This document shows positions 44,184-54,225 of a stretch of DNA of 64,000 nucleotides, piece after piece. The position numbers and the translations under genes are program-made. The first letter of the stretch is position 1. Each line of letters begins with the position of its first letter. The notes under the pieces were generated by a model. It made no database searches and was not told the DNA's origin. It saw nothing but the letters and a program-made list of their open reading frames with translations. The stretch comes from Schizochytrium sp. CCTCC M209059 (lineage: Eukaryota; Sar; Bigyra; Thraustochytrida; Thraustochytriidae), in the NCBI GenBank assembly GCA_000818945.1, contig KN805378.1, positions 457,488-521,487 on the forward strand, written 5' to 3'.

Positions 44184-44621
44184 GAACGTAGCCTTCGTCC
44201 CGCCGCAGCACGCCCTCGCTCGCTCGCTCGCGTCTCTCGCGCGGGCGCACGCCCCGGCCCGCCTGCGCGAGCCCGCCCAGCGCAGCGGGCTCCAGCCCCA
44301 ACGCGTACCGGCGCGCTGCTCGTTTGCTTCGTTCCCCTCCTCCGCCTTCTCCGCCTTCTCCGCGGCCTCCTGCCCTGCGCCGGCGGCGAGCGCGGCCCTC
44401 GCCTCGCCGCGCGCGCTCTGCTCGCCGTTCGCGCTCTGCTCGTCGCCGCTTCCTTCCTCGGCGGCGGCATGGCATGCGAGGCATGCATGCACGGAGAGAA
44501 AGGCAGGCACGAGAGGAAGGAAGCAAGCAAGAAAGGAAGAAAGAAAGGCGGGAGAGAAGGAGAAGAAAGATGGATGCGCGGCGCATGGCGGGCGCCGCGG
44601 CGTGCGCGCGGGGCGAGGGCG
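44184..44621. promoter_or_regulatory. Divergent region between the four-TM and aspartoacylase genes
   Basis: 438 bp between start codons. GC-rich next to the four-TM gene, then GGCATGC and GAAAG-rich near aspartoacylase. No TATA box was seen. Confidence 0.4.
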
Positions 44622-45710
44622 ATGGCGCAGCAGAAGCGCGAGGCGCAGGCGCAGCGCGGCGCGGAGGACGGCGAGGCGGAGATGGCGGCCGCGGCGGTGC
44701 AGCGGCTGGTGGCGAAACGCGCCAAGACAGCGGCGGCCGTGAAGACGGTGGCCATCCTCGGCGGCACGCACGGGAACGAGCTGGCCGGCCCGGCGCTCGT
44801 GCACTACTTCCAGAGCGAGCCGGCGCTCGTGGCGCGGCCGACCTTTGAGACGCAATGCGTGCTGTCGAACCTCAAGGCCATCGAGGCCAACAGGAGGTAT
44901 GTCGACACGGACATGAACAGGTGCTTTGACTTTGCGGCGCTCTCGACCTCGGAGAAGACCCCGGAGGCCGAGCGCAACGCCGAGCAGCAGCGCTCGCTCG
45001 AGCTCAACGAGCTTCTCGGGCCCAAGTTTTCCGAGGAGCCCAAGACGGACCTCATTCTCGATCTGCACAACACGACGTCCAACACGGGCGTGCTTCTGTG
45101 TCTGCACAAGGAAGACAGTTTTGCTCGTGAGCTCGCTGCCTACGTGCGGCAGCAAGACAGTCAGGTATGTGCGACGTTTTGGCCGCAGGATGATCCTCCG
45201 TTTCTGCCGACTGTGTCGCGCAGCGGCATGACCTTTGAAGTCGGTCCTCTGCCGCATTCCACCATGCGGGCCGCGGTCTTTGAGCACTCCAAGAAGCTCC
45301 TGCTGCACGCTCTCGACTATGTCGAGTTGCACAACCAGCATGCAGCCGGTGGCGAGACTGCATCATCGCTCGAGCGTATCACAGTCAAGATGCCCGTGGC
45401 CGAGCGCGTCGCCGCTGTGGACTACCCGCGAGGTGAGAACAATCGGCTTACGGCCTTTATTCACCCGGATCTCCAAGGCATTTCGGAGCTCCGCCCGGGC
45501 GGCAGCATTTCGCACGGGTCGCCAATCTTTCAGACCGAGGCCGGCGATACCGTCACGCTCGATGTCGAGCAGTATGATCTTCCCAAGGACGAGGTCTTTT
45601 TCCCCATGTTCGTCAACGAGGCTGCCTACTACGAGAAAGGCGTGGCTTTCTTCCTCACGCGTGTCACAGAGCACGAGGTGAGCATTCTCGCCAAGAAGCA
45701 GGATGCCTAG
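44622..45710 (+). CDS. ASPA: Aspartoacylase / acylase-3-like zinc hydrolase (AstE/AspA family)
   Basis: 362 residues from the ATG at 44622; an in-frame ATG 48 bases upstream is possible. After a 40-residue Ala/Arg leader comes 'KTVAILGGTHGNELAGPALV', the family start, with zinc ligands H50 and E53. 'YVDTDMNRCF' (93-102) supplies a substrate arginine, 'ILDLHNTTSNTG' the third zinc ligand H149, and 'GMTFEVGPL' the catalytic glutamate E206. The C-terminal beta domain ('GGSISHGSPIF', 'FFPMFVNEAAYYEKGVAF') is complete and close to vertebrate aspartoacylase. The family splits N-acetyl amino acids: ASPA prefers N-acetylaspartate, ACY3 N-acetyl aromatic or mercapturic amino acids. The N-terminal extension could be a targeting peptide. 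A poly(A) signal candidate follows at 45735. Confidence 0.88.
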   Translation: MAQQKREAQAQRGAEDGEAEMAAAAVQRLVAKRAKTAAAVKTVAILGGTHGNELAGPALVHYFQSEPALVARPTFETQCVLSNLKAIEANRRYVDTDMNRCFDFAALSTSEKTPEAERNAEQQRSLELNELLGPKFSEEPKTDLILDLHNTTSNTGVLLCLHKEDSFARELAAYVRQQDSQVCATFWPQDDPPFLPTVSRSGMTFEVGPLPHSTMRAAVFEHSKKLLLHALDYVELHNQHAAGGETASSLERITVKMPVAERVAAVDYPRGENNRLTAFIHPDLQGISELRPGGSISHGSPIFQTEAGDTVTLDVEQYDLPKDEVFFPMFVNEAAYYEKGVAFFLTRVTEHEVSILAKKQDA

Positions 45711-45734
45711 ATATCCAAGGGAGAACAAGGGGAG

Positions 45735-45740
45735 AATAAA
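45735..45740 (+). terminator. Candidate poly(A) signal for aspartoacylase
   Basis: AATAAA 24 bp past the stop codon. Confidence 0.5.
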
Positions 45741-45770
45741 GAAAGCCAGGCCCGTGGCCAAGGCGGCAGC

Positions 45771-45842
45771 CAGTCAGCCAGTCAGCCAGCCAGCCATCCA
45801 GCCAGCCAGCCGGCCAGCCATCCAGCCAGCCAGCCGGCCAGC
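45771..45842. repeat. CCAG/CCGG degenerate tetranucleotide repeat
   Basis: About eighteen CCAG-type units with a roughly 24-bp higher period (a CCAT-CCAG-CCAG-CCAG-CCGG pattern that recurs). Confidence 0.8.
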
Positions 45843-47776
45843 TGGTCCTTCCCGAGGTTAGGCCTCGGGTGGCGCGGCGTTTTGGCAGAAAAATAAATAT
45901 AAAAAAAGATACGTTTTTTTCGTCCCGTCTCCCTCGACATCTTGCCTGGCTGCCTGCCATGGTTGCTGGCTGCGCGATTTGGAGATAACTCTCCACCGCG
46001 ACCTCCTTTCCTGATGTCGTGGGGGCCATCCATCGTCCTCTCGCGGCTGAATGCCGCGCCAGGTCGTATGCCGTGCGAGATCCTCTCTTGGTGAGGCGCA
46101 GGCAGCGTGGCTACAGCAACCTGGACTCGCAAAAACTACCTTGTTTTCGAGTCCTTGCGCGCTCCCACCCTCCACCATCACCACCATCATGAAGCCTCAA
46201 CTCATGTCGCGCGTGCGCTCGCATCGTGCCGTGGCGCGACGTCCTGGCTGGCTGGCAGCCACGCCTGGCTGGTGGCTGCACCAGGCATTCACCATGACCG
46301 GCATGGCAACGAATCGCAAGCAACCTAACGCACCCGCGAAGAGTCCCAACCTACAGAAACACGAGATCTTTTTCTTTCGATTACGCTTCCAGCCTCCACC
46401 CCAAGAGACTTGCTTGCCCTGCGATGATCGCCCGACGGCCCGCCTGCGTCGCGCGATCGGCCCATGGCGAGAGATCGGAGTCGAGCGGATGCACGAACGG
46501 AGAAAGATGCACGCGCTTCACAGCTTTCTGCGCAGGAGCTGGACGGCGGCAATAGTTACGTAGATGGATACGAAAGACAGCGCGCAGCGCACGCAGGCTG
46601 CTTTGCCGTGCCAGTGCGTGAAAGACAAGCGGCGGCCGGTTAGGTTGAACTCTCCCTTCCGTCGCGCGCCGCAATCAGGCCGCGCCGCTCTGCGCTGGCA
46701 GCAAGCAGGCTGGCGGCAGCAGCCGGAGTCGAAGGCCGGCGGACGTCATGCAAGCAATGGGTAGCAAGCTGCGACCGCGCGCGGCGAGTGCTGCAGGAAG
46801 GAAGGAAGCGGCACGGCGAAACGAGCGCGGGCCCCGCGTCTCGTCCACGACGGCGCGGCGAATCTGTCCGCTTGTGTGGTCCCTTTGTTTCACTTGATGG
46901 CACTTTGTTGCATTGCCGGGCCCGGGTCAGCCTCGCGGCTCTGGAAAGTGGACTCGCCGGCGCAGCGGCGGCTGTGGGGAATATCCGCCCCTCTGCGTCG
47001 TGGTAACTCCCGATACTCTCCGCGGCGCTAGCAGGGGCCGGCCGATCCTTTTGGCAAAAGCTGCGGGGAAGTAAGGGGGGCGACGATGGCCAGTGGAGCA
47101 GGAAGAGGGAACAGAAATTTCTCAGGGCACCGTCACTGGAACGAAGCCCAGAAGTGGAGGTGGGCGCCACTGCCACAGCTGGCAAGGGGAAAAGGGCGGT
47201 GATGGCGAAAAAAGGAAAAAGGAAAATCCCTCTGGAGCGGCGGCGTGAATCCAAAAATCCAAAAATTCAAATTCAAATCCAAATCCAAATCGGAAACGAA
47301 GCGAAGCTTCATCGCGTACGTTGCATTCACTCGCTCGCTTCGGCCCGCGACAACGAGCACGCCCGCGTCTGCACGCCGACGCTCGCTAGCGCCCCACCCG
47401 CGTCGAGCTCGCGACGCTCCCGCGTCGCGCCGTGGCGGCGAGCTGCGCCATTCCCAGACCCGAGGCAACTGTCAATCGTTCACGCATCGATAGGCCGGAG
47501 AGTTTGCTGAGCTAGCTGGCGACCCGAGCCACTTTTGGCTTGGTGCATCTGCACTCTCCGACCGATCTATCGACTGATTGATAGATAGACAGATAGACGG
47601 GCAGAAAGACAGAGACGCGGCAAAGCGCGCTAGCGCGCTTGCGCGCTTGCTCATCCACGCACGAGCGTCGTGACCCGCGATCCAAACAACCGACCGACCG
47701 ACCGAACTGACTGACTGACTGAAAACGTTGACGACGCATCGATCGATAGAGAGAAGCCACGAAAAGAACAGGCAAG

Positions 47777-49225
47777 ATGCGCACGCTCGCAGCACTGACG
47801 GTGGCGGCCGGCCTCGTGGCCACGGCCCAGGGCAAGGTCTCGTTCGAGATGTGCTCTGACGCCCTCAATGACTTTGGCATTGAGGACGTGATCATCCCCG
47901 AGTTCGCCGTCGCTGGCGAAAAGATCGCCGTTGAACTCGTGCAGCGCCCCAACCGTGCCATCGGCAAGGGCCACGTGCGCGTCGAGGTCGACATCGAGGG
48001 CGTCAAGGTTGCGCATGAGATGTACGAGCTCTGCGAGGTCGCCGAGTGCCACATGAACGCCCACACCCTTGGCAAGAGCATGATCTGGCTCAGCCTGCCC
48101 CAGGCCATGCCCGCCGGTTTTGAGACCAGCATCAAGGTTATTGTCAACGACCACAACGGCGCCCAGCTCTCGTGCATTGACGTGAGCGGCGTCCAGGTGC
48201 AAAAGCCCGGCAACAACGGCGGTAAGGTGCTCCGCGCCACGGCCGAGGGCGACAAGGAACTGAGCCTTTCGCGCAACGAGCTCGAGTTTCTCTTTGACAA
48301 GTGGGCTCGCGAGTTTGGCCACAAGTTCTCTGTCGCGGAGACGGTCAAGCACCTGCGCACGTTTGCCGAGAACCTCGAGCAGATTGCCCTCCACAACAAG
48401 GCTGGCCACTCGTTCTCGCTCGGTCTCAACGAGTTTGCGCACCTTTCTCAGGAGGAGTTCGCCGCGACCCACTTTGGCTTCAAGGGCGGCGAGACCCCGG
48501 AGCTGACCGTGGACCGCGAGTTCTACCAGCTCGACGTCTCGACGGGCGCGCTCACGGATCTCCCGGAGGAGGTTGACTGGTCCAAGAAGGGCGCCGTGAC
48601 CCCCGTCAAGAATCAGGGATCTTGCGGCAGCTGCTGGAGTTTCTCGACCACGGGTGCTCTCGAGGGTGCCTACTACCTCAAGACCGGCAAGCTGGTGTCC
48701 TTTTCTGAGCAGGAGCTCGTGAACTGCGACCACGTCGACCAGGGCTGCAACGGTGGTCTCATGGACAACGCTTTCCGCTGGATCATCGAGAACGGAGGTC
48801 TCTGCAGCGAGGAGGATTACCCTTACCAGTCGGGCTCGGGCTTTGCGCCGCGCACGTGCAAGATCGACTCGTGCTCCACCGTTGAAGGCAGCGCCCCTCA
48901 GAGCTTTGTCGACGTCAAGCACTCGGAGATGAGTCTCGAGGAGGCCGTGGCGCAGCAGCCTGTCGCTATTGCCATTGAGGCTGACCAGCTCGCGTTTCAG
49001 TTCTACCGCAAGGGTGTCCTCGTTGGCAACTGCGGCTCGCGTCTCGACCATGGTGTCCTCGCGGTTGGCTACGGTACCTGGAGCGACGGCAAGAAGTACT
49101 GGAAGGTAAAGAACTCGTGGGGTGGCTCCTGGGGCATGAACGGCTACATCCTCATCCAGCGCGGAAAGCACGTGCGTGGCGGTGAGTGCGGCCTGCTCCT
49201 CAGTGCCTCGTACCCGGTGCTCTAA
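47777..49225 (+). CDS. Secreted or lysosomal cysteine protease: ML lipid-binding domain, I29 propeptide and papain domain
   Basis: 482 residues. Residues 1-19 are a clear signal peptide ('MRTLAALTVAAGLVATAQG'). Residues 20-143 match an ML (MD-2/NPC2) domain: 'VSFEMCSDALNDFGIEDVII', then 'LCEVAECHM' and 'DHNGAQLSCIDV', with cysteines 26, 86, 91 and 133. Residues about 165-235 are an I29 inhibitor propeptide ('LGLNEFAHLSQEEF'). The papain domain starts near 263 ('LPEEVDWSKKGAVTPVKNQG') and keeps every catalytic residue: Q280, C286 in 'GSCGSCWSF', H425 in 'LDHGVLAVGYG' and N446 in 'VKNSWGGSWG'. Family members are made as inactive zymogens and matured in acidic compartments. The ML domain would bind a lipid or sterol, perhaps steering the protease to membranes or lipid prey. 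Codon bias is strong, suggesting high expression. Confidence 0.95.
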   Translation: MRTLAALTVAAGLVATAQGKVSFEMCSDALNDFGIEDVIIPEFAVAGEKIAVELVQRPNRAIGKGHVRVEVDIEGVKVAHEMYELCEVAECHMNAHTLGKSMIWLSLPQAMPAGFETSIKVIVNDHNGAQLSCIDVSGVQVQKPGNNGGKVLRATAEGDKELSLSRNELEFLFDKWAREFGHKFSVAETVKHLRTFAENLEQIALHNKAGHSFSLGLNEFAHLSQEEFAATHFGFKGGETPELTVDREFYQLDVSTGALTDLPEEVDWSKKGAVTPVKNQGSCGSCWSFSTTGALEGAYYLKTGKLVSFSEQELVNCDHVDQGCNGGLMDNAFRWIIENGGLCSEEDYPYQSGSGFAPRTCKIDSCSTVEGSAPQSFVDVKHSEMSLEEAVAQQPVAIAIEADQLAFQFYRKGVLVGNCGSRLDHGVLAVGYGTWSDGKKYWKVKNSWGGSWGMNGYILIQRGKHVRGGECGLLLSASYPVL

Positions 49226-49464
49226 GTAGTCGAGTAGTGTATATCTTGGCGGTCTCGATTTGCAAAAACAACATGTATAGGCTGCTCATGCAGACAATCG
49301 TACTGCTTTATGCGCACATGCGCTGCTACCCTAGGGTGTCGGCGCCTCCTTTTTGTGCATGCCTCGCTGGACCTGGCTGGTTGTAGTTCTTGACGCACGA
49401 AAAAGAAGGAATTTTTCGTTCTTGACGCACGAAAAAGAAGGAATTTTTCTCACTATTTTTTTTT
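49226..49464. other. 3' region of the ML-papain gene
   Basis: AT-richer DNA with an exact 32-bp tandem duplication (49386-49449). No ORF was supported. Confidence 0.5.
49386..49449. repeat. Exact tandem duplication of 32 bp
   Basis: Copies at 49386-49417 and 49418-49449, each containing 'CTTGACGCACGAAAAAGAAG', are identical. Confidence 0.92.
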
Positions 49465-49697
49465 ATAAAGAACGATTGACTGACTTGGAATCGTAATTAA
49501 TGACCACATCCATGTCCTTAAATCTCCCCGCCAGTTATCCTTGGTGTAGTCTACGACGTGGTCGGCGCCTAGCTCGCTCGTAAAGTCAGCATTCCGCGAA
49601 GTGGCTGCCACAAAGGAGGCTCCGGCACTCGTGGCGAGCTGGAGCGCAATTGTGCCGATGCCGCCGGATCCCCCCGAGAACCAAGACACGTTCTTCT
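49465..49697 (-). pseudogene. Remnant of a zinc-type alcohol dehydrogenase / quinone oxidoreductase (MDR family)
   Basis: On the minus strand from about 49697 the frame reads 'VSWFSGGSGGIGTIALQLAT' and later 'SRNADFTSELGADHVVDYTK', the cofactor-binding part of the MDR family. After 'WRGDL' the family continuation (an aspartate followed by Val-Val-Ile-Asn) is found only in another frame, consistent with a one-base deletion near 49520. The N-terminal catalytic half and the C-terminus are missing: only about 280 bp separate it from ALKBH6 upstream. A splice-acceptor-like TCATAG precedes the homology. It was probably an exon of a full gene and is now truncated and frameshifted; an incomplete assembly is the alternative. 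Confidence 0.65.
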
Positions 49698-49976
49698 TGG
49701 TGGATCTATGACAGATAAGGAAGGTTTCGTCGTTTCTCTTCATTTTTCGCTTTTCGCTCGCGCTACTCTCTCTTTGTTCTTGTCTTGTCCGAATTTGAAT
49801 TTTGTGCGTTGAAACGACATCCATTCAAGCTTTAGATCGTTTTGCGGCTAGCCAGCGTTCCAAGCGCAGAAACGCACACTAACAGCAACATAACATACAT
49901 TGGGGAGGACCGCTATTCTTCAAAATATATATGCTCAGTTGCCGTCACAAACGGATGGATGGGTTCAATGGCGGTG

Positions 49977-50834
49977 TTACTTCGGACTTGGCGCAACGAC
50001 TTCCGTCCGCATGGTGATAGAGACTCGCGTCGTGCGAGGAATGCGATCACCTACGCTAGCTTGTGCGGCTTCAATGTTTGCAACATCGGCGCTAACGACC
50101 TCTTCAAGCAAGGCAGGGACACTATGCAGAGCGTCCCTGTAGGCGTCTGCGGCAAAGACCACGATACTTCTCGGTTGGAGAAGCAGCGTTGCCAGTTCGC
50201 GAGCTTCACGCACACCAATTTCGTCGGTGGGCAATCGTTCTGTAAAGCGGAAGGTAGCCGGGCTTCCGAGAGAGATACAAGCAACAAGGCTGTGATAGAC
50301 GGGGCCATCGGTATGTCCGAGAATTCCCTGCCCTGGTTCGTACTCGTTGAGAAGCGCATGATTTGGACGCTGCGCAGGCGAAAAGATACCAGCTCGGACA
50401 AGACTCGAGGCCAAGGCATCAAGCCAAGGTGGCATCTCGGGCTCGCGATAACATTGCAGACGACGAGAGCGAATATCTTTCCAGCTGGCTGCTTTGCTGT
50501 ATGTTTGTTCAAGCATATCGTCATGCTCTTCTACAGTGCAAAAGTTGGGAATGTACCAGACGTCACGCAAGCCCGAGGCTGCGTGAACGCGAAAGGCCTC
50601 GAGACCATCTTGCGCTAGAACGGTATTGGTCGCGCCAGCTAGCAACTTATGCTTGAAAGGTGGGAAGTCTATTGGCACGCTCTCTGTTGGCTTTGGGTCG
50701 GTGGCGGCTTTATCCTCTCTTGATTTGCTTGCAGGTGTCGCTTCTACAGCGCGCTCGCTCACCTTGCATGAGCCGGCAGCGGCGACTAGACCGGCTTTGC
50801 GTCTCTCCTCACGAAGCATAGCCATAAAGTCCAT
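49977..50834 (-). CDS. ALKBH6: AlkB-homologue 6-like 2-oxoglutarate/Fe(II) dioxygenase
   Basis: 285 residues from the ATG at 50834. After a 90-residue low-complexity leader comes 'DVWYIPNFCTVEEHDDML', the ALKBH6 start, then 'RRLQCYREPEMPPWL', 'NHALLNEYEPGQGILGHTDGP' in two parts of the fold, 'CISLGSPATF' and 'RTTRVSITMR'. Iron ligands are H174 and D176 (GHTDGP) and H237 (ALHSV); R270 and R276 bind 2-oxoglutarate. AlkB enzymes remove alkyl groups from nucleic acids or proteins by oxidation. Human ALKBH6 is reported to be nuclear and cytosolic with an uncertain substrate, so no more can be said here. Length beyond the N-terminal extension equals that of ALKBH6. The gene follows alanine aminotransferase on the same strand, 527 bp apart. 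Confidence 0.88.
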   Translation of the reverse strand: MDFMAMLREERRKAGLVAAAGSCKVSERAVEATPASKSREDKAATDPKPTESVPIDFPPFKHKLLAGATNTVLAQDGLEAFRVHAASGLRDVWYIPNFCTVEEHDDMLEQTYSKAASWKDIRSRRLQCYREPEMPPWLDALASSLVRAGIFSPAQRPNHALLNEYEPGQGILGHTDGPVYHSLVACISLGSPATFRFTERLPTDEIGVREARELATLLLQPRSIVVFAADAYRDALHSVPALLEEVVSADVANIEAAQASVGDRIPRTTRVSITMRTEVVAPSPK

Positions 50835-51361
50835 GGCCAAGAACACGCGCACAACGTCTTGCGCGTCGGGTGAAGAGTACCAGACAAGGCAAGCGCACGC
50901 GTGATTGTGCTGTGCGCAAAAGATCACGGGTCGGTGGAGCCGTCAGCCAGCTTGCTTTTGTTGCTGTGGCTGCGGCAAAGTCTTGCTTCTTTTTCACAGT
51001 TTATCTTCGTCTTCTTTGGGTTATATGTATACTATACTAGTATTGGCAAAATGAGACTTGACTTGCACCGGGTGCGAAAAAGGCAGATTCTAAGCTTGAC
51101 ATCGACTGATGGCAGCGGGAAAGAGCGGAGGCTCCATCAAGTTCAAGGAGAGAAAGCATCATCAATTCAAAAAAAAAAGAAAGAGCTTTCGTTCTTGTTT
51201 GTTTAGTTTGTTTGTTTGATAAATCAATCAGGCAGGTGTTAAAAAGACGGATCAAGATGGCGAGAATGAGCGCAATCCGCATCCTAGGCAGCAGTCGATC
51301 AGCCCCAGGCGCTTCATGCATTCATGTATCACTCAGAGAAGGCGGAGCGCATTGCAAGGCT
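50835..51361. other. Intergenic region between alanine aminotransferase and ALKBH6 (same strand)
   Basis: 527 bp with an A10-type run (51168-51178) and a short TTTG repeat (51200-51220). It must contain the ALKBH6 promoter and the 3' UTR of the aminotransferase. No gene was seen. Confidence 0.5.
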
Positions 51362-52996
51362 TTAGTTCTGCTTCGTGAGCTCAAGATGGTGCTCGCGGAA
51401 ACGATACATGGCATTCTCAAGGGACTCCTCGTCAGGAAGAATGGTGAGACGCAGGTGGAAAGTGCCGTCGACCTGGTTGAAGCCGCTGCCAGGAACAGCG
51501 CAGATGCCGGTGTTGCGAAGGAGAGACAGCGCGTAGGCAGTATCGGGAGCCTTGCCTTCGCGACGCGCATTTTCTACAAATCCGGCAGGGAGCTCAATGG
51601 AGGGGAAAGCGTACATGGCACCGCTCAGAGGCTGGCAAGAGACACCGGGGATGTCGTTAAGGAAACGCTCCATCATGAGAGCCTTCTTTTGCATGCTGTC
51701 GAGAATCGCGTCGCGCTCGTTAAAGAATGCGTCCCGCGAGGGGCCCGGGGCAGGAGGGCGTACCATGAGGTCGGTCATGATCTGGCCGTCAGTGTTGGAG
51801 CAGAGACCTGATGAAGCAAGCTTGACAATCTGCGCGTGCACGTCCTCGTCAAAGTTGCACAGCTCCATGTAGCCGCCACGGCGACCGCACTCGCCAATGA
51901 ATCCCTTGCTCGTAGAGTGGAAGGATGCGAGTTCAATGGGAAGGCCGAGATCCTCGACCACAGACTTTGCAGAGATGAAGGGGCGGTCCTCGGTGTAAAT
52001 GTTCTCCTGGTATACCTCATCAGCGAGAAGGACAAGCCTGTTCTTGTAGCAGAATCGCACAACGTTGCAGAGGTCGTCGTACGAAAGTACGCTGCCAGTG
52101 GGATTCCCGGGGTTGATGAGCACCATTGCGCGGGGCTCGTTGCCCTTGGCAACAGAGTCCTCGTAGGTCCGGTTGAGTTCCTCCGTGGTAAGTGCCCACT
52201 GCTTGCTCTCGTCGAGGTAGTATCCCTCGGCCTGGCCATTAAAGAGCGCAATGAGCGCAGAGTAGATGGGGTACTGGGGTACTGGTGTGAGGATGGCGTG
52301 TGATGGATCGGCAATGAGGGCAGTGAGGAGCATCTGGATGCCAGAGGATGCACCGTTTGTGAGAAAGATGTTGTTCGGATCACACGGGTAGCCGTCGCGG
52401 TCCTCGATGAACTGTGCGACATGGTCGCGGACAAGCTCCGTACCCTGGCTGTCCGTGTATGCGCCAGAGCCTCCGGGCATGTTGGCGACGAGCTCTTCTG
52501 CGCGTTCGATCTCGGCCTTGGTGAAGAGCTTGCTGAGGTTCTCGCGATGCTCAGGAGCAAGAAGACTCGGGCTGTCGACGAGTGAGAGGACTTGGCGGTA
52601 AAAGGTGATGGGCGGGGTGCCTACTGCCTGAGGGTTGCCAATGTTGCAGAGGAGAACCTCGTCAAACGGGTACTTTTTGGAGCCCTGGTTAAGCTCCTTT
52701 TGAATCTTGCCTGCGGCGATGGGGACTTCTCCGCGAACGGCGTACTCCATCTTACGGAGGTGCTCGTTCATGGTGTCGAGACGAAGTGTCGGGTTGGCGA
52801 CGGCGTGCGCCTTGGTCGCGGTGGCGGCGAAGGAGCTGGCGGGCGCCACGTTTCCTGGGCGGCGCGCCTTGCCAAGGGTCGGGACCGGGCTTGCGCCAGG
52901 TCCCCGGGTGCGCGTTGCGAAGCGTCTGGCGGCGTTGCGCGCGAGGCCTGCGCGCTCTCGCCTTCCGGCCACCCGCATGGTCCAGACGGCGGTCAT
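51362..52996 (-). CDS. GPT: Alanine aminotransferase, probably mitochondrial
   Basis: 544 residues from the ATG at 52996; a second Met at residue 7 would also give a good presequence. Residues 1-70 are rich in Arg/Ala and nearly free of acids, indicating mitochondrial import. The mature part is a complete class I/II PLP aminotransferase of the alanine type: 'EVLLCNIGNPQAVGTPPITF', 'GGSGAYTDSQG', 'LTNGASSGIQ', 'INPGNPTGSVLS', 'LADEVYQENIY' (D326, Y329) and the PLP lysine K364 in 'SFHSTSKGFIGECGRRGGY'. It exchanges alanine plus 2-oxoglutarate with pyruvate plus glutamate, linking amino-acid nitrogen to pyruvate. The C-terminus is 'HHLELTKQN', with no obvious peroxisomal signal. It is the first gene on the minus strand after a 5.9-kb gene-poor stretch. 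Confidence 0.95.
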   Translation of the reverse strand: MTAVWTMRVAGRRERAGLARNAARRFATRTRGPGASPVPTLGKARRPGNVAPASSFAATATKAHAVANPTLRLDTMNEHLRKMEYAVRGEVPIAAGKIQKELNQGSKKYPFDEVLLCNIGNPQAVGTPPITFYRQVLSLVDSPSLLAPEHRENLSKLFTKAEIERAEELVANMPGGSGAYTDSQGTELVRDHVAQFIEDRDGYPCDPNNIFLTNGASSGIQMLLTALIADPSHAILTPVPQYPIYSALIALFNGQAEGYYLDESKQWALTTEELNRTYEDSVAKGNEPRAMVLINPGNPTGSVLSYDDLCNVVRFCYKNRLVLLADEVYQENIYTEDRPFISAKSVVEDLGLPIELASFHSTSKGFIGECGRRGGYMELCNFDEDVHAQIVKLASSGLCSNTDGQIMTDLMVRPPAPGPSRDAFFNERDAILDSMQKKALMMERFLNDIPGVSCQPLSGAMYAFPSIELPAGFVENARREGKAPDTAYALSLLRNTGICAVPGSGFNQVDGTFHLRLTILPDEESLENAMYRFREHHLELTKQN

Positions 52997-54169
52997 TCTC
53001 GCTTCGCTTCGCGCCGCTCTTTAGCTTTCCTCTTCTCGCTTGCTTCGCTGCTGCTTTGCTGCTGCCGCTGGCGGCTTCCTGGCTCAGGGGCTTCCTCCGG
53101 GCGCTGGCGCGGCCCGTCTGTGAGCGTCTGACTGCCCGACGCTGGCTGGGAGGCGTTTGAAACCCAATCAATCACCCAAGGACTTTCCTCCCTCTCGCGT
53201 AGAACTCGCTGATTCCTTCTCCTCGCGTGCGCGCTTGCGTGCGTGCGCGCGTCTACGTGCGTCTGCGCTCCTCGGCTCTCCGCTTCGATCGCGGCTGCTC
53301 GTTCGCTAGCTTGCTTGCTCGCTCGCTCGCTCGCTCACTCGCGCGGGTCCGGGCTCGCGACGGATTCGGGGTCGCCGTTCGGGGTCTGGCGAGGCCTGAG
53401 GCCGGGGAGCTCCCCCTGCTTGCGCTTGCTTGAGCTCGCTTGAGCTTGCTTTCGCTCCCTTCCTTCCACGTTTCTTTGTTTCTCTGTTTCTCTGTTTCTC
53501 TGCTTCTTCCCTTCTTTTTATTTTTATTTTATTTTTATTTTATCTTTCTTTCTTTCTCGCTGCTCGCGGAGCGTTCCTGCGCCGCCTCTCCTGGACGCTC
53601 TGCGCGTCGCCAATCCGCACTTGCGCGAAGGCCATTCTGCACTTGCGCGTGCGCGCGGCAAGTGCGGAATGCGCCTCGGGTGCAGGCCGCCTTAGCGCAG
53701 TGGCCGACCGTTAGGTCCACTTGCAGGGGGCCGCGCGCAAGTCGGGAATGCCGCCGGAATAGAAACAAGGAAAGAAACAAAGAAACAAAGAAGGAAAGAA
53801 GGGAAGAAGGGAAGAGGAAGGAAGTAACAAGTCCATTCTTGGCTGGGAGTCCCTCCCTCGCGCCCATTCCCTGCCTCTCCCCGAATCTCTCACGGCGAAG
53901 ACCGCCGCGCCGTGCTTGTTTCCTCTGCGCGAGGAATGAGAAATTCCTCCGCGGCCTTCTTATAGTAGCAGCGCCTGCCTGCTGGGCCGTGTTACGTGCC
54001 CAGTCAGTATACAGTCGGATAAAACAATGCCCGGGTGAGTCAGCGGCCGCCCACGGCACTGCCGACTTGGGACGAATTCTCGACCTCGCCTCGTTCATGG
54101 CGAACAAACACGAGCTGCGGCATCTGCAAATGGCCGGCCGCATCTCGACAAGCAGTTGCAGATGCATTG

Positions 54170-54225
54170 CGATGCGATGCGATGCGATGCGATGCGATGC
54201 GATGCGATGAGATAAGATGCGATGC
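54170..54225. repeat. GATGC pentanucleotide repeat
   Basis: About nine GATGC units, then imperfect copies (GATAA, GCGCGATGC). Confidence 0.85.

Larger units (their letters stand above)
45711..47776. other. Intergenic region upstream of the ML-papain protease
   Basis: 2.07 kb without a recognisable gene. It contains AATAAA at 45735-45740, a CCAGC/CCGGC repeat (45771-45842), an ATTCAAATCCAAA-type repeat (47262-47297) and a CGAC/TGAC tract (47690-47722) upstream of the protease start. Frames here show no homology I can name. Confidence 0.5.

Noticed and set aside
43515..45341. Long minus-strand frame over the aspartoacylase gene
   Set aside because: Only the part from 44183 downwards belongs to the four-exon membrane-protein gene; the upstream part is antisense of aspartoacylase.
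47651..49171. 506-codon minus-strand ORF
   Set aside because: Antisense register of the ML-papain gene.
53680..53760. tRNA-like A-box ('TAGCGCAGTGG')
   Set aside because: No B box or cloverleaf follows within tRNA distance.
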